This document shows, piece after piece, positions 28,468 to 35,681 of a stretch of 64,000 nt of DNA. Where the stretch lies: NCBI RefSeq assembly GCF_040932005.1, contig NZ_CP162414.1, forward strand, positions 2,011,501 through 2,075,500. The letters are read 5' to 3'. The translations under genes and the position numbers were made by a program. Numbering within the stretch: the stretch's first letter is position 1; each line of letters begins with the position of its first letter. The DNA is from Aestuariibius sp. HNIBRBA575. Lineage in GTDB: Bacteria; Pseudomonadota; Alphaproteobacteria; Rhodobacterales; Rhodobacteraceae. Below the pieces are notes generated by a model. It ran no database searches and had not been told where the DNA came from. It saw only the letters and a list, made by a program, of their open reading frames with translations.

Positions 28468-28544
28468 GGGCCTGTAGCTCAATTGGTTAGAGCAGAGCGC
28501 TCATAACGCTTTGGTTGGGGGTTCAAGTCCCTCCGGGCCTACCA
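28468..28544 (+). tRNA. tRNA-Ile2 (anticodon CAT, lysidine-modified)
   Basis: A 77-base cloverleaf including an encoded CCA. The anticodon CAT is at 28502-28504, and D-arm (GTAGCTCAATTGGTTAGAGC) and T-arm (TTCAAGTCC) are normal. CAT could mean initiator Met, elongator Met or Ile2. The acceptor stem GGGCCTG/CGGGCCT has C4-G69 and C5-G68, which are known TilS recognition pairs in E. coli tRNA-Ile2, so I favour Ile2 reading AUA after lysidine modification. The initiator is excluded because the first pair G1-T72 is not the mismatched C1-A72 type. Confidence 0.8.
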
Positions 28545-28622
28545 GATATGGCAAGGATTATTCCCGCTTTTGCCAACATTTAGATGAGATTTTGTCAATT
28601 CTTCAAAGGCAAATAGCGAACC

Positions 28623-29708
28623 ATGATACGGTCCCCCCATTCGTTGCTTCCCTCCAAGATGCTTGCCCCGTATCAAGGTGATGAAACCGGTATTGTCAGC
28701 ATGTTGCTCACGGATGGGGATTGCGCGTTTTCTGCGTTGGGAACAATTCCGCCCGCAGGTCAAACCGCCCCCCAAGATTTGCTGTTCGAAATTGGATCGA
28801 TCAGCAAAGTTTTCACCGCGCTTTTGCTTGCTGTGTTGATCGAAGAAGGCAAAATTGACCCCAATCGCGCCATCCAAGACGTAGATCCCGGTCTGTCAAA
28901 TGTCCCAGACTGGATCACATTTCAAACCTTGGCGACCCATACCAGCGGATTGCCCAGGATCCATGTGCCGATTTGGAAAGTGCTGTTCAAACCTTTGCCC
29001 GATGATCCTTATGCAACTTTTACGAGGAAAGACCTCTTTGACTGGTTTGATGACCGGGCAATCACGTCCCAACCTCGTCATGTACGGCATGCCTATTCCA
29101 ATTTGGGCATGGGCCTTTTGGGAGAGGCGATAAGCCTAAGTGTGGGGAAACCATTTTTGGACCTTTTATCCGAAAAAGTGATTGATCCTATGGGGTTGCG
29201 CGACACCAGCAGCCTTCTGACATCAGATCAACAGGCGCGGTTCATGCAGCCCCATGATGCCAAAGGCAAACCCGTGGTTCCTTGGACATTCCAAGCCTAT
29301 GCTGGCGCAGGATGTTTGCGTTCCACCGCGCGAGACCTAGGGAAATTCGCGCATTTTGTTCTGCGCGCTTTGGAAAACCCAGTCACATCTCTGGATCGTG
29401 CCATCAAAAACAGCGTCATGCCATTATTTGGATTAGGACGACGCGGGGCGACCAAACCCATCGCGCAAAGTCTGGGATGGTTTTCGATAGAATTGCAAAA
29501 TGACGCTCCGTTGATGCTGTTTCACAATGGGGGCACGGCTGGATCGACATCAACCCTGTATATCTGCCCAAAAACCAATTCCGCGGCGGCCATTTTGACC
29601 AATCGTGGTGTGGCCGCTAACATTTGGGCTGGCATGAAACTGAACAGATCAAACCCGCACCAAACCATCAGCGATATGTTCAAAAGCATGGCAACTTCAA
29701 ACACCTAG
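28623..29708 (+). CDS. Serine hydrolase, class C beta-lactamase fold
   Basis: A 361-residue penicillin-binding-protein-like serine hydrolase. All three active-site elements are visible: SISK at 59-62 (nucleophile Ser59, Lys62), YSN at 158-160, and HNGG at about 301-304 in place of KTG. No convincing signal peptide is seen at the N-terminus (MIRSPHSLLPSKML), so it may be cytoplasmic or the export signal may be atypical. Such proteins include esterases, D-amino-acid peptidases and AmpC; the HxG form is common in esterase-like members. It lies 78 bases after tRNA-Ile2. Confidence 0.85.
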   Translation: MIRSPHSLLPSKMLAPYQGDETGIVSMLLTDGDCAFSALGTIPPAGQTAPQDLLFEIGSISKVFTALLLAVLIEEGKIDPNRAIQDVDPGLSNVPDWITFQTLATHTSGLPRIHVPIWKVLFKPLPDDPYATFTRKDLFDWFDDRAITSQPRHVRHAYSNLGMGLLGEAISLSVGKPFLDLLSEKVIDPMGLRDTSSLLTSDQQARFMQPHDAKGKPVVPWTFQAYAGAGCLRSTARDLGKFAHFVLRALENPVTSLDRAIKNSVMPLFGLGRRGATKPIAQSLGWFSIELQNDAPLMLFHNGGTAGSTSTLYICPKTNSAAAILTNRGVAANIWAGMKLNRSNPHQTISDMFKSMATSNT

Positions 29709-29957
29709 CAATTCTCACGATGTTTGGCCCTATTTAGGGTTCTCATCGCGTTAACCGCTTCCATCACTCGAACATTTGCGCCTCCAAAACGGCGTTTCAC
29801 ACTGCAAACTTTGGCCACCTTTGCATCACGGTTCGGGCTTTTCCCCAGATAAACACGTGTTTCCCCGACCAGCGCCCAGACCAAACAAGCCAAAGTGAAC
29901 GCCGCCTTAACCAGATCGGGGTAAACTGATGGTGTTTAACAAATCGGAGTGAAGGAG

Positions 29958-30134
29958 ATGCACAAAGTTAAGATCTTTTTGTTTGCGCTGCGCCAAATGT
30001 CTGAAATGGGTATTTGGATGGCTGGGGCTGAATTTGCCGGAGGTGAAATACGTCGCCAACGCGCCATGGCCCACAAAGCCCTCTATTCCAAGGCAATGGA
30101 TGCCGTGATTGATCGCCCTACCTTGGACGAATAG
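29958..30134 (+). CDS. Small hypothetical protein
   Basis: A 58-residue frame (MHKVKIFLFALRQMSEMGIW...) with a hydrophobic-amphipathic N-terminal third and a charged C-terminal half ending in RPTLDE. GGAG at 29946-29949 lies eight bases before the ATG; a GTG at 29949 would add three residues. No family recognised and no second line of support, so it may be a spurious frame; the opposite strand is open here too. If real, it could be a peripheral membrane peptide. Confidence 0.4.
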   Translation: MHKVKIFLFALRQMSEMGIWMAGAEFAGGEIRRQRAMAHKALYSKAMDAVIDRPTLDE

Positions 30135-30277
30135 TCCGCTTTGACGGCTGTCATTGTGAAAAGTACGAAATATCAGCTCACAACCTGGCATTCCGTCAAC
30201 TTTGGGCAAACTAGATTTGTGATTGGCGTCTGGATCTGGGTTGGTTGACCAACCACTTGCCGCTCTCAAACAGTTAA

Positions 30278-30297
30278 TTTCTAAACAGTTTTAGAAA
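30278..30297. promoter_or_regulatory. 8-bp inverted repeat upstream of solute-binding protein gene
   Basis: TTTCTAAA at 30278-30285 and TTTAGAAA at 30290-30297 around a 4-base spacer form a perfect dyad about 125 bases before the start of the binding-protein gene. Candidate operator; no T-run follows, so a terminator role is unlikely. Confidence 0.35.
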
Positions 30298-30419
30298 CAC
30301 GGATGTGCGCTGATCTCTCAACGTTCAACAGACGTTTACATTTGCCTTGATAGCGTGGCCTCGTCAGCGATGTTCAATCCAGTTTTTTGAATGTCCACAA
30401 TCATCAAAGGACCTTCAAT

Positions 30420-31160
30420 ATGAATTTCAGCTTAAAAAAACTCTTTGTATCTCTGATCGCGGCGCTCACGCTAGGGATGGCCAATATTGCAGTCGCCGCT
30501 GAATACAATTTTGTACGTATTCAGGGCCTTGCAGAGCAAGCCGTAGGCGCGCGCTTGCTAGAAGAAGTATATAATCGTGCGGGTCTGGAAATTACAATTA
30601 CAGAAATGCCCGGACGTCGCGCCCTAGAAGAAGCGGCGTCGGGCAGAATGGATGGGGAAACTTTGCGAATTTTTGCGTTGGGGGAAAACCATCCCACCTT
30701 GATCCGGGTTCCCACACCATTGTCTGATCTGCAAACCGTTGCGTTTCGCCAAGCGGGCACAGATATGCAAGTGACAAGTGCGCAAGAGTTGGAGAACTAT
30801 TCAAATGCGATTGTGATGGGGGTTCTTCACACACGAAACATCACCCAAGACGTTGATAATGTTCACGAAGTCCGAAATTCAGACGCGTTGTTCCGTCTTG
30901 TTCAGTCAGGCCGCGTAGATTTTGCATTGTCTAGCAATCTAGATGGTCGGGCCAATCTGGCACAGCACGGCATTACCGGCGTCGAAATGGTTTCCCCCGC
31001 GCTGGCGACGCTGCAACTTTATCATTATGTGCATGAATCCAAAGCTGATATCATCCCGATGATTGATGAAATCATCATAGAAATGCGTGATTCCGGTGAA
31101 CTCGCACAACTTAGGGAACAGTTTGAGGCTGAATTTATTGCGGCCGCCGCTGCCCAATAA
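30420..31160 (+). CDS. Periplasmic solute-binding protein, family 3 type
   Basis: A 246-residue exported binding protein with a signal peptide at 1-27 (basic FSLKKL then a hydrophobic core, AVAA at the end). The body has the SBP family 3 pattern of two alpha/beta lobes, with GARLLEEVYNRAGLEI near the start and RLVQSGRVDFALSSN in the second lobe. No permease or ATPase gene is adjacent, so it is an orphan; ligand unknown. It could also feed a sensor rather than a transporter. Start ATG at 30420 with AAAGGA before it. A terminator-like hairpin follows at 31170. Confidence 0.82.
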   Translation: MNFSLKKLFVSLIAALTLGMANIAVAAEYNFVRIQGLAEQAVGARLLEEVYNRAGLEITITEMPGRRALEEAASGRMDGETLRIFALGENHPTLIRVPTPLSDLQTVAFRQAGTDMQVTSAQELENYSNAIVMGVLHTRNITQDVDNVHEVRNSDALFRLVQSGRVDFALSSNLDGRANLAQHGITGVEMVSPALATLQLYHYVHESKADIIPMIDEIIIEMRDSGELAQLREQFEAEFIAAAAAQ

Positions 31161-31169
31161 TTTAGAGAT

Positions 31170-31208
31170 GGCAATTTGGGATGGTCATATTTGCCATTCC
31201 AAGTTGCC
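31170..31208. terminator. Hairpin between convergent binding-protein and kinase genes
   Basis: A 15-bp stem (31170-31184 with 31194-31208, including two G-T pairs) with a 9-base loop. Only a broken T-run follows, but the position between convergent stops fits a terminator. Confidence 0.6.
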
Positions 31209-31218
31209 TTGCCTTTAA

Positions 31219-32547
31219 TCATCGTGGGAAAATCAAATCGACCCGCAGCCCACCCATTAGATCGCTATCAGCAAGTCGGATTGCGCCGCCATGTACGCGG
31301 GTAATATCAGCCACAATCGCCAATCCCAGCCCAACGCCGCTGCCGCGATTTTGATTGCGGGACGGATCAAGTCGGGTGAAAGGCTTCAACGCCTCGTCGC
31401 GTTGTTGTGGGGGGATGCCGGGGCCGTTATCTTCGACAGAAATTTTTAGCGCCCGGTTGGATACGGAAATCGAAACAATCGCCCTGCCCCCATAGCGCAA
31501 TGCGTTGCCGATCAAATTTTCAAGCGCTCGGCAAATCGCCATGGGCCGCAACGGCATCGTCCCCGGAGCAGGCAAAACGCCGGATATCGGCCCCAATTCG
31601 ACGTCATCCCCAGTTCGCGCCGCGTCTGCCACAACCTGTTTTATCAACGCAACCGGATCGGTTTCCTCTAGCGCGTCCAAAGCTTCGTCGCGGGCGAAAT
31701 CCAAAAACGCATCGACCAATCGCTGCATGTCATCAACGTCGCGCAACAACGGGGCTGCGTCCTGTTCATCCATCAGGCTCAGCTCTAACCTAAGGCGTGT
31801 CAGCGGCGTGCGCAGGTCATGACTCACCCCAGACAGCATCAAGGTGCGCGCCGCCACCTGACGTTCGATCCGGTTGCGCATGTCTAAAAATGCATTGCCT
31901 GCTGCACGCACTTCGGTGGCGCCAGACGGTGCATATGGCACAATCCGCCCTTTGCCATATTCAGCCGCCGCGGCAGCCATCCGTTTGATCGGTCGCAGCT
32001 GATTGCGCAGATAAACATAGGCAATCAGCGTCATCAGAACACCCAAAACAACCATCAAAACAATAAGTTGGTGCGGATTACTGGCCGAAACACGTTGACG
32101 ATCAAAACTGATCTGCATAATCCCATGTGGCGTTTCAAGCCACAGTTTCACCCGGCGCGTGTCGCTCAGATCAACGGGGCCCATCCCCAAAAGCTGAGGA
32201 CGCAACGTTCTGATCACTTCCCGCCCGGACAGATCGTAAAACGCGCGAATGTCCTGCGCAGGCACATCGCCAGCCGGTAAGACAACATTCATTTCCAAGG
32301 GCGATGCACGTTCCAGAACAACTTGTTGCGCCGCCTCAAAGCTGTCTGCTTGGGCCACACCTTCGGCCAGATAAGACAGCTCGATAAGGATTGATTGGCT
32401 CATTTGGCGGGTCACACCTTCGAAATGGCGCTGAATAAAGGTGACAGACACCACCAATTGCAGAGTGACCACCGGCAAAATCAGGATCAACGCGGCGCGC
32501 CCATACAGGCTTCGGGGCATATAATGTTTGAGCCAGGTAAAGAACAT
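31219..32547 (-). CDS. EnvZ-like sensor histidine kinase (orphan)
   Basis: Inner-membrane kinase of about 442 residues. The first transmembrane helix is at about 19-36, a periplasmic sensor segment follows, and the second helix is near 160-180, followed by a HAMP linker. The HisKA box GVSHDLRTPLTRLRLE places the phospho-accepting His at 243. The ATPase domain shows ENLIGNAL, DNGPGIP and GSGVGLGLAI. The sequence type is OmpR/EnvZ-like. The cognate response regulator is not in the window. I start at the ATG at 32547; no strong ribosome site is visible. The frame is open upstream to 32703 but overlaps the divergent MBL gene. Confidence 0.88.
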   Translation of the reverse strand: MFFTWLKHYMPRSLYGRAALILILPVVTLQLVVSVTFIQRHFEGVTRQMSQSILIELSYLAEGVAQADSFEAAQQVVLERASPLEMNVVLPAGDVPAQDIRAFYDLSGREVIRTLRPQLLGMGPVDLSDTRRVKLWLETPHGIMQISFDRQRVSASNPHQLIVLMVVLGVLMTLIAYVYLRNQLRPIKRMAAAAAEYGKGRIVPYAPSGATEVRAAGNAFLDMRNRIERQVAARTLMLSGVSHDLRTPLTRLRLELSLMDEQDAAPLLRDVDDMQRLVDAFLDFARDEALDALEETDPVALIKQVVADAARTGDDVELGPISGVLPAPGTMPLRPMAICRALENLIGNALRYGGRAIVSISVSNRALKISVEDNGPGIPPQQRDEALKPFTRLDPSRNQNRGSGVGLGLAIVADITRVHGGAIRLADSDLMGGLRVDLIFPR

Positions 32548-32593
32548 GTGCCAAACGTAATGCGCGGTGCCCCAAGTGAAAAGCGAAACCAAT

Positions 32594-33496
32594 ATGCAAA
32601 CAGAATTTGATCCCACCCCCGGTATCGCCGAACAGTTGGATCCCGGTCTGACCCGCATTCTGGCCCCCAACCCATCGCCGATGACGTTTATGGGGACCAA
32701 CACCTATCTGTTGGGCGATGCGCGTCTGACGATCGTCGACCCGGGTCCAGAGAGTTCAGAGCATCTCTCTGCGATTTTGGCCGCCATCAAGGGCCGCCCC
32801 GTGGACCAAATCATCGTCACGCATTCCCATTTGGATCATTCCCCGCTCGCGCGACCATTAGCAGGTGAAACCGGCGCAAAAATTCTAGCCTTTGGCGATT
32901 CTAACGCAGGTCAGAGCCCCGTAATGCAGCAACTTGCCGCGCAAGGATTGGCAGGTGGGGGCGAAGGCGTTGATGTGAACTTTGAATTTGATCAAAGGGT
33001 TAACGACGGAGAGATCATTGATGCCGAATGCCCTATTCGCGTCATTCACACGCCCGGCCATATGGGCAACCATATTGCGCTTGGCTGGCAGGATGTTGTT
33101 CTGACTGGGGATCATGTGATGGGCTGGGCGTCGTCGTTGGTATCGCCGCCTGACGGGGATTTGACCGATTTCATGCAATCCTGTGTTAAATTGCAGTCAA
33201 TCCCAGCGCGCCGCTACCATGCCGGACATGGGGCCCCGATGGACGACCCACATGGTCGGCTGGCGGAATTGATCCAACATCGCAAATCTAGAGAACAGCA
33301 AATTTTGCAAGCCCTTTCAACGGGCTGCACGACCGCATCCGAAGTCACACAAACCGTTTATACAGATGTGAACCCCCGTTTGTTTCCAGCAGCAGAGCGA
33401 AACGTTTTTGCGCATCTCGTTGATTTAGTGGGGCGTGATGTAATCACCGCGCAGCCGCAAATATCAATCAATGCGCGCTTTGAACTGAGGCGGTAA
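32594..33496 (+). CDS. MBL-fold metallo-hydrolase (LACTB2-like)
   Basis: A 300-residue metallo-beta-lactamase-fold hydrolase. The metal motif THSHLDHSPLARPL gives His77, His79, Asp81 and His82; a further metal His is in HTPGHMGNH and an Asp in LTGDHVMGW. The C-terminal ~80 residues form a winged-helix-like extension, as in the LACTB2 group, which includes ribonucleases and thioesterase-like enzymes. Substrate cannot be assigned. Start ATG at 32594, 46 bases from the divergent kinase start. Confidence 0.85.
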   Translation: MQTEFDPTPGIAEQLDPGLTRILAPNPSPMTFMGTNTYLLGDARLTIVDPGPESSEHLSAILAAIKGRPVDQIIVTHSHLDHSPLARPLAGETGAKILAFGDSNAGQSPVMQQLAAQGLAGGGEGVDVNFEFDQRVNDGEIIDAECPIRVIHTPGHMGNHIALGWQDVVLTGDHVMGWASSLVSPPDGDLTDFMQSCVKLQSIPARRYHAGHGAPMDDPHGRLAELIQHRKSREQQILQALSTGCTTASEVTQTVYTDVNPRLFPAAERNVFAHLVDLVGRDVITAQPQISINARFELRR

Positions 33497-33577
33497 AAAT
33501 AATCTGTCATCCAGATGACATTTTCGCATTTCCCCTCTTGCCGCCACTGAATCACGTCGCTATATCACCCCACATGT

Positions 33578-33652
33578 TCCGGCGTAGCTCAGCGGTAGAG
33601 CAGTTGACTGTTAATCAATTGGTCGTAGGTTCGATCCCTACCGCCGGAGCCA
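33578..33652 (+). tRNA. tRNA-Asn (anticodon GTT)
   Basis: A 75-base cloverleaf with anticodon GTT at 33610-33612. The acceptor TCCGGCG pairs fully with CGCCGGA, the T-arm is GTAGGTTCGATCCCTAC, the discriminator is G and CCA is encoded. A terminator follows 30 bases later. Confidence 0.97.
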
Positions 33653-33680
33653 ATCATCCTGCAAGGCACTGATTGGAAAC

Positions 33681-33714
33681 AAAAAACCGCCTCGAGAAAT
33701 CGGGCGGTTTTTTT
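33681..33714 (+). terminator. Rho-independent terminator after tRNA-Asn
   Basis: An 8-10 bp stem rich in GC (AAACCGCC with GGCGGTTT), 11-base loop, A6 before and T7 after. Ends the tRNA transcript. Confidence 0.85.
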
Positions 33715-33948
33715 GTATTCAGACCAAAGTGGTGATCCATCTGCTGCGGTCCATTCTCCCTACTCACATCGCCACTCTCCCGGCCTTCATTAACCGCGGT
33801 GCTCCATTGCCCCGAGCACACTGCCTTGGATTTGACACAATTGCGTCTTTTTCCGGCCATCCTCTTTGAGCAGCCTGAATTTATGGCCCACCAAGAGGCC
33901 CACAGGGATTAACGGGCATTGGCCCCTGGCATAAAGGTAGACGCAGTG

Positions 33949-34077
33949 ATGAATACAGTTTTCAAAAGCATTCGTAGCGCACAGAAACCCACCCCGACAC
34001 CACGGACGGCGTCCGGGGACAAAAAACCTGCCCCCGCGCCAAAACCCATTGTATTCAAAGACTACGCAAGCATCTGA
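33949..34077 (+). CDS. Small Lys/Pro/Ala-rich protein candidate
   Basis: A 42-codon frame starting MNTVFKSIRSAQKPTP and ending IVFKDYASI, with a proline/lysine-rich middle. A weak AAAGGT lies 11 bases before the ATG. The only independent support is that a strong plus-strand terminator lies 96 bases after the stop while no other plus-strand gene is available to use it. The composition suggests a disordered basic peptide. It could equally be part of a non-coding RNA. Confidence 0.4.
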   Translation: MNTVFKSIRSAQKPTPTPRTASGDKKPAPAPKPIVFKDYASI

Positions 34078-34172
34078 TCACATGTTGAACGCCCCCGATG
34101 CGGAGGGGCCGTTCCATTTGACCCATAGGATTCCCGCCCTTATGCGTTCTCCCTCGCACGGGGCGGCTAGCT

Positions 34173-34222
34173 GACCAGCGAATTCCCTGTTCATTCTCCT
34201 TGCAGGGACGCTGGTCTTTTTC
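34173..34222 (+). terminator. Strong rho-independent terminator of an orphan transcription unit
   Basis: Two stacked stems: 8 bp (GACCAGCG 34173-34180 with CGCTGGTC 34209-34216) and 6 bp (TCCCTG 34184-34189 with CAGGGA 34203-34208), separated on the left by a 3-base bulge, then T5. Direction is plus strand only. It lies upstream of the TfoX-domain gene and downstream of a 42-codon frame. Confidence 0.85.
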
Positions 34223-34279
34223 CGTTCAGCGGTTAATTTAACGTCAACACTTGGCTTTAACATTGCAGGCCCCTGCCCG

Positions 34280-34609
34280 ATGACCGCGATTTCCAGCATT
34301 CGAAACCTTGGCCCAGCCTATGAAAAGGCGCTCAAAGAGGTCGGCATTCATACGGCTGAGGACCTATATGATGTGGGGGCGGATGCGGCCTATGCGCAAC
34401 TGCTGGCCAACGGATCACGCCCACATTTTATCGGGTATTATGTGTTGGTCATGGCATTGCAGGGGCGCCCGTGGAACGATTGCAAAGGCAAAGAAAAGGA
34501 CGCCCTACGGGTCAAATTTGACGCCATGAAGACCAAACATTTTGACAAAGACCTGTCCGAAATTGAAACCATCCTAGATCAAATCGGCGTTTTGCCCGCT
34601 GTAAAGTAA
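34280..34609 (+). CDS. TfoX C-terminal domain protein
   Basis: A 109-residue protein consisting of the TfoX/Sxy C-terminal helical (helix-hairpin-helix-like) domain: ISSIRNLGPAYEKALKEVGIHTAEDL followed by a helical tail. In full TfoX this domain accompanies an N-terminal domain linked to competence control; here only the C-terminal domain exists, as in many alphaproteobacteria. A nucleic-acid-related role is plausible but unproven. Start ATG at 34280, after an orphan terminator. Confidence 0.82.
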   Translation: MTAISSIRNLGPAYEKALKEVGIHTAEDLYDVGADAAYAQLLANGSRPHFIGYYVLVMALQGRPWNDCKGKEKDALRVKFDAMKTKHFDKDLSEIETILDQIGVLPAVK

Positions 34610-34678
34610 GGAAAACCTGCCACGCAGCATAAAGTAAAAGGTATTTACATCAGTCCGCCCGCCCGGTATGTTAATACC

Positions 34679-35128
34679 ATGAACATTAAACCTGATATCA
34701 TCGACCAAGATCCCCAAATTCAAGATTTGGATTATGAATTGGCCCGCCTGCGCAAAGTTGCTTGGCGCATGGACGCGCTGTTTTACATCCCGCGCACAAA
34801 CATTTCCGTGGGGCTGGACAATATTCTAGGTCTGATCCCGGTCATCGGGGATGTCGCCACGCTGGGCCCGTCGGTCTGGATGGTTTGGCGCGCGCATAAA
34901 TTGGGGGCCACACCCGGCGCGCTGGCCTTTATGATCAGCAATCTGTTGATGGATGTGATCATTGGGTCGATCCCCATCGTCGGCGACGTCTTTGACGTGA
35001 TCTATAACGCCAACATCCGCAATTATCGCCTGCTGGAAAAGAACCTGAACAAAAAAGCCGCCCGCGCCAGAATGGTGCGAACGGCCATACCAGGACCCAG
35101 ACGGTTCCCGAATTTGTTGGCAGAATAG
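34679..35128 (+). CDS. DUF4112 domain-containing protein
   Basis: A 149-residue protein of the DUF4112 family. Typical stretches are LARLRKVAWRMDALFYIP, GLDNILGLIPVIGDVATLGP and the repeat-like SIPIVGDVFDVIYNANIRN. Two or three moderately hydrophobic segments suggest association with the inner membrane. The family has no assigned function. Start ATG at 34679; it follows the TfoX-domain gene by 69 bases on the same strand, so co-transcription is possible. Confidence 0.88.
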   Translation: MNIKPDIIDQDPQIQDLDYELARLRKVAWRMDALFYIPRTNISVGLDNILGLIPVIGDVATLGPSVWMVWRAHKLGATPGALAFMISNLLMDVIIGSIPIVGDVFDVIYNANIRNYRLLEKNLNKKAARARMVRTAIPGPRRFPNLLAE

Positions 35129-35155
35129 GGCGCGCCCTACCCTGCCGATATCGGC

Positions 35156-35578
35156 TTAGCCAACCAGTTCAAGACCGGAGAAGAAGTAAGCGATTTCCTG
35201 AGCAGCCGTTTCTGGTGCATCGGAACCGTGAACAGAGTTCTCACCAACGGACAGCGCGAATTCTGCGCGGATTGTACCGGCAGCTGCGTCTGCTGGGTTG
35301 GTTGCGCCCATAACTTCGCGGTTTTTCGCGATGGCACCTTCGCCTTCCAGAACTTGGATCACGACAGGCTCGGACACCATGAATTCACACAATTCGCCGT
35401 AAAATGGGCGTTCGGCGTGAACTTCGTAGAATTTGCCCGCTTGGGCCATTGTCAACTGAACGCGTTTTTGCGCGATGATGCGCAGACCGGCATCTTCGAA
35501 CTTGGCGTTGATTTTGCCAGTTAGGTTGCGTTTGGTTGCATCGGGTTTGATGATCGAAAGTGTGCGTTCAGTCGCCAT
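35156..35578 (-). CDS. ndk: Nucleoside-diphosphate kinase
   Basis: Transfers the gamma phosphate from NTPs to NDPs through a phospho-His intermediate. The 140 residues start [15 protein letters not shown] and carry NSVHGSD with the active His at 117. ATG start at 35578 with AGAGG upstream. Divergent from the ABC-F gene and convergent with DUF4112. Complete and unremarkable. Confidence 0.98.
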   Translation of the reverse strand: MATERTLSIIKPDATKRNLTGKINAKFEDAGLRIIAQKRVQLTMAQAGKFYEVHAERPFYGELCEFMVSEPVVIQVLEGEGAIAKNREVMGATNPADAAAGTIRAEFALSVGENSVHGSDAPETAAQEIAYFFSGLELVG

Positions 35579-35681
35579 GATAGACCTCTTGGGAAAGTGT
35601 GAATTTGGCCGCGAACTAACATGGTCGAACTGCTTTGAAAAGCGTTTTGCGCCTTGTGCATCGCTCTGTTAAGCCCAGCCC

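Larger units (their letters stand above)
29709..30419. other. Intergenic stretch, mostly unexplained
   Basis: 711 bases between the serine hydrolase and the solute-binding protein. The only gene candidate is a 58-codon frame at 29958-30134. Bases 29709-29957 contain no tRNA, rRNA or recognised ncRNA. Short minus-strand frames there begin with TTG and lack a ribosome site. Bases 30135-30419 hold an 8-bp dyad (30278-30297) and probably the promoter of the binding-protein gene. No terminator after the serine hydrolase is obvious. Confidence 0.5.
33715..34279. other. Intergenic stretch with its own terminator
   Basis: 565 bases between the tRNA-Asn terminator and the TfoX-domain gene. I find a 42-codon frame at 33949-34077 and a strong plus-strand terminator at 34173-34222. 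Bases 33715-33948 have no recognised gene. A TTGACA at 33832 resembles a -35 box but has no good -10 partner. No direct repeat of the tRNA 3' end is visible, so I see no integration scar. Confidence 0.6.

Noticed and set aside
29907..30269. Minus-strand frame of 120 codons in the 29.7-30.4 kb gap
   Set aside because: No ribosome site, no hydrophobic core or motif, and composition without protein-like pattern. The opposite 58-codon frame has slightly better signals, though that is also weak.
33654..33860. Minus-strand frame of 68 codons after tRNA-Asn
   Set aside because: It overlaps the tRNA terminator, has no recognisable domain, and no promoter or ribosome site.
33578..34279. Possible integrated element at tRNA-Asn
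   Set aside because: tRNA genes are common integration sites, but no integrase and no direct repeat of the tRNA 3' end are visible in the 0.6 kb downstream.
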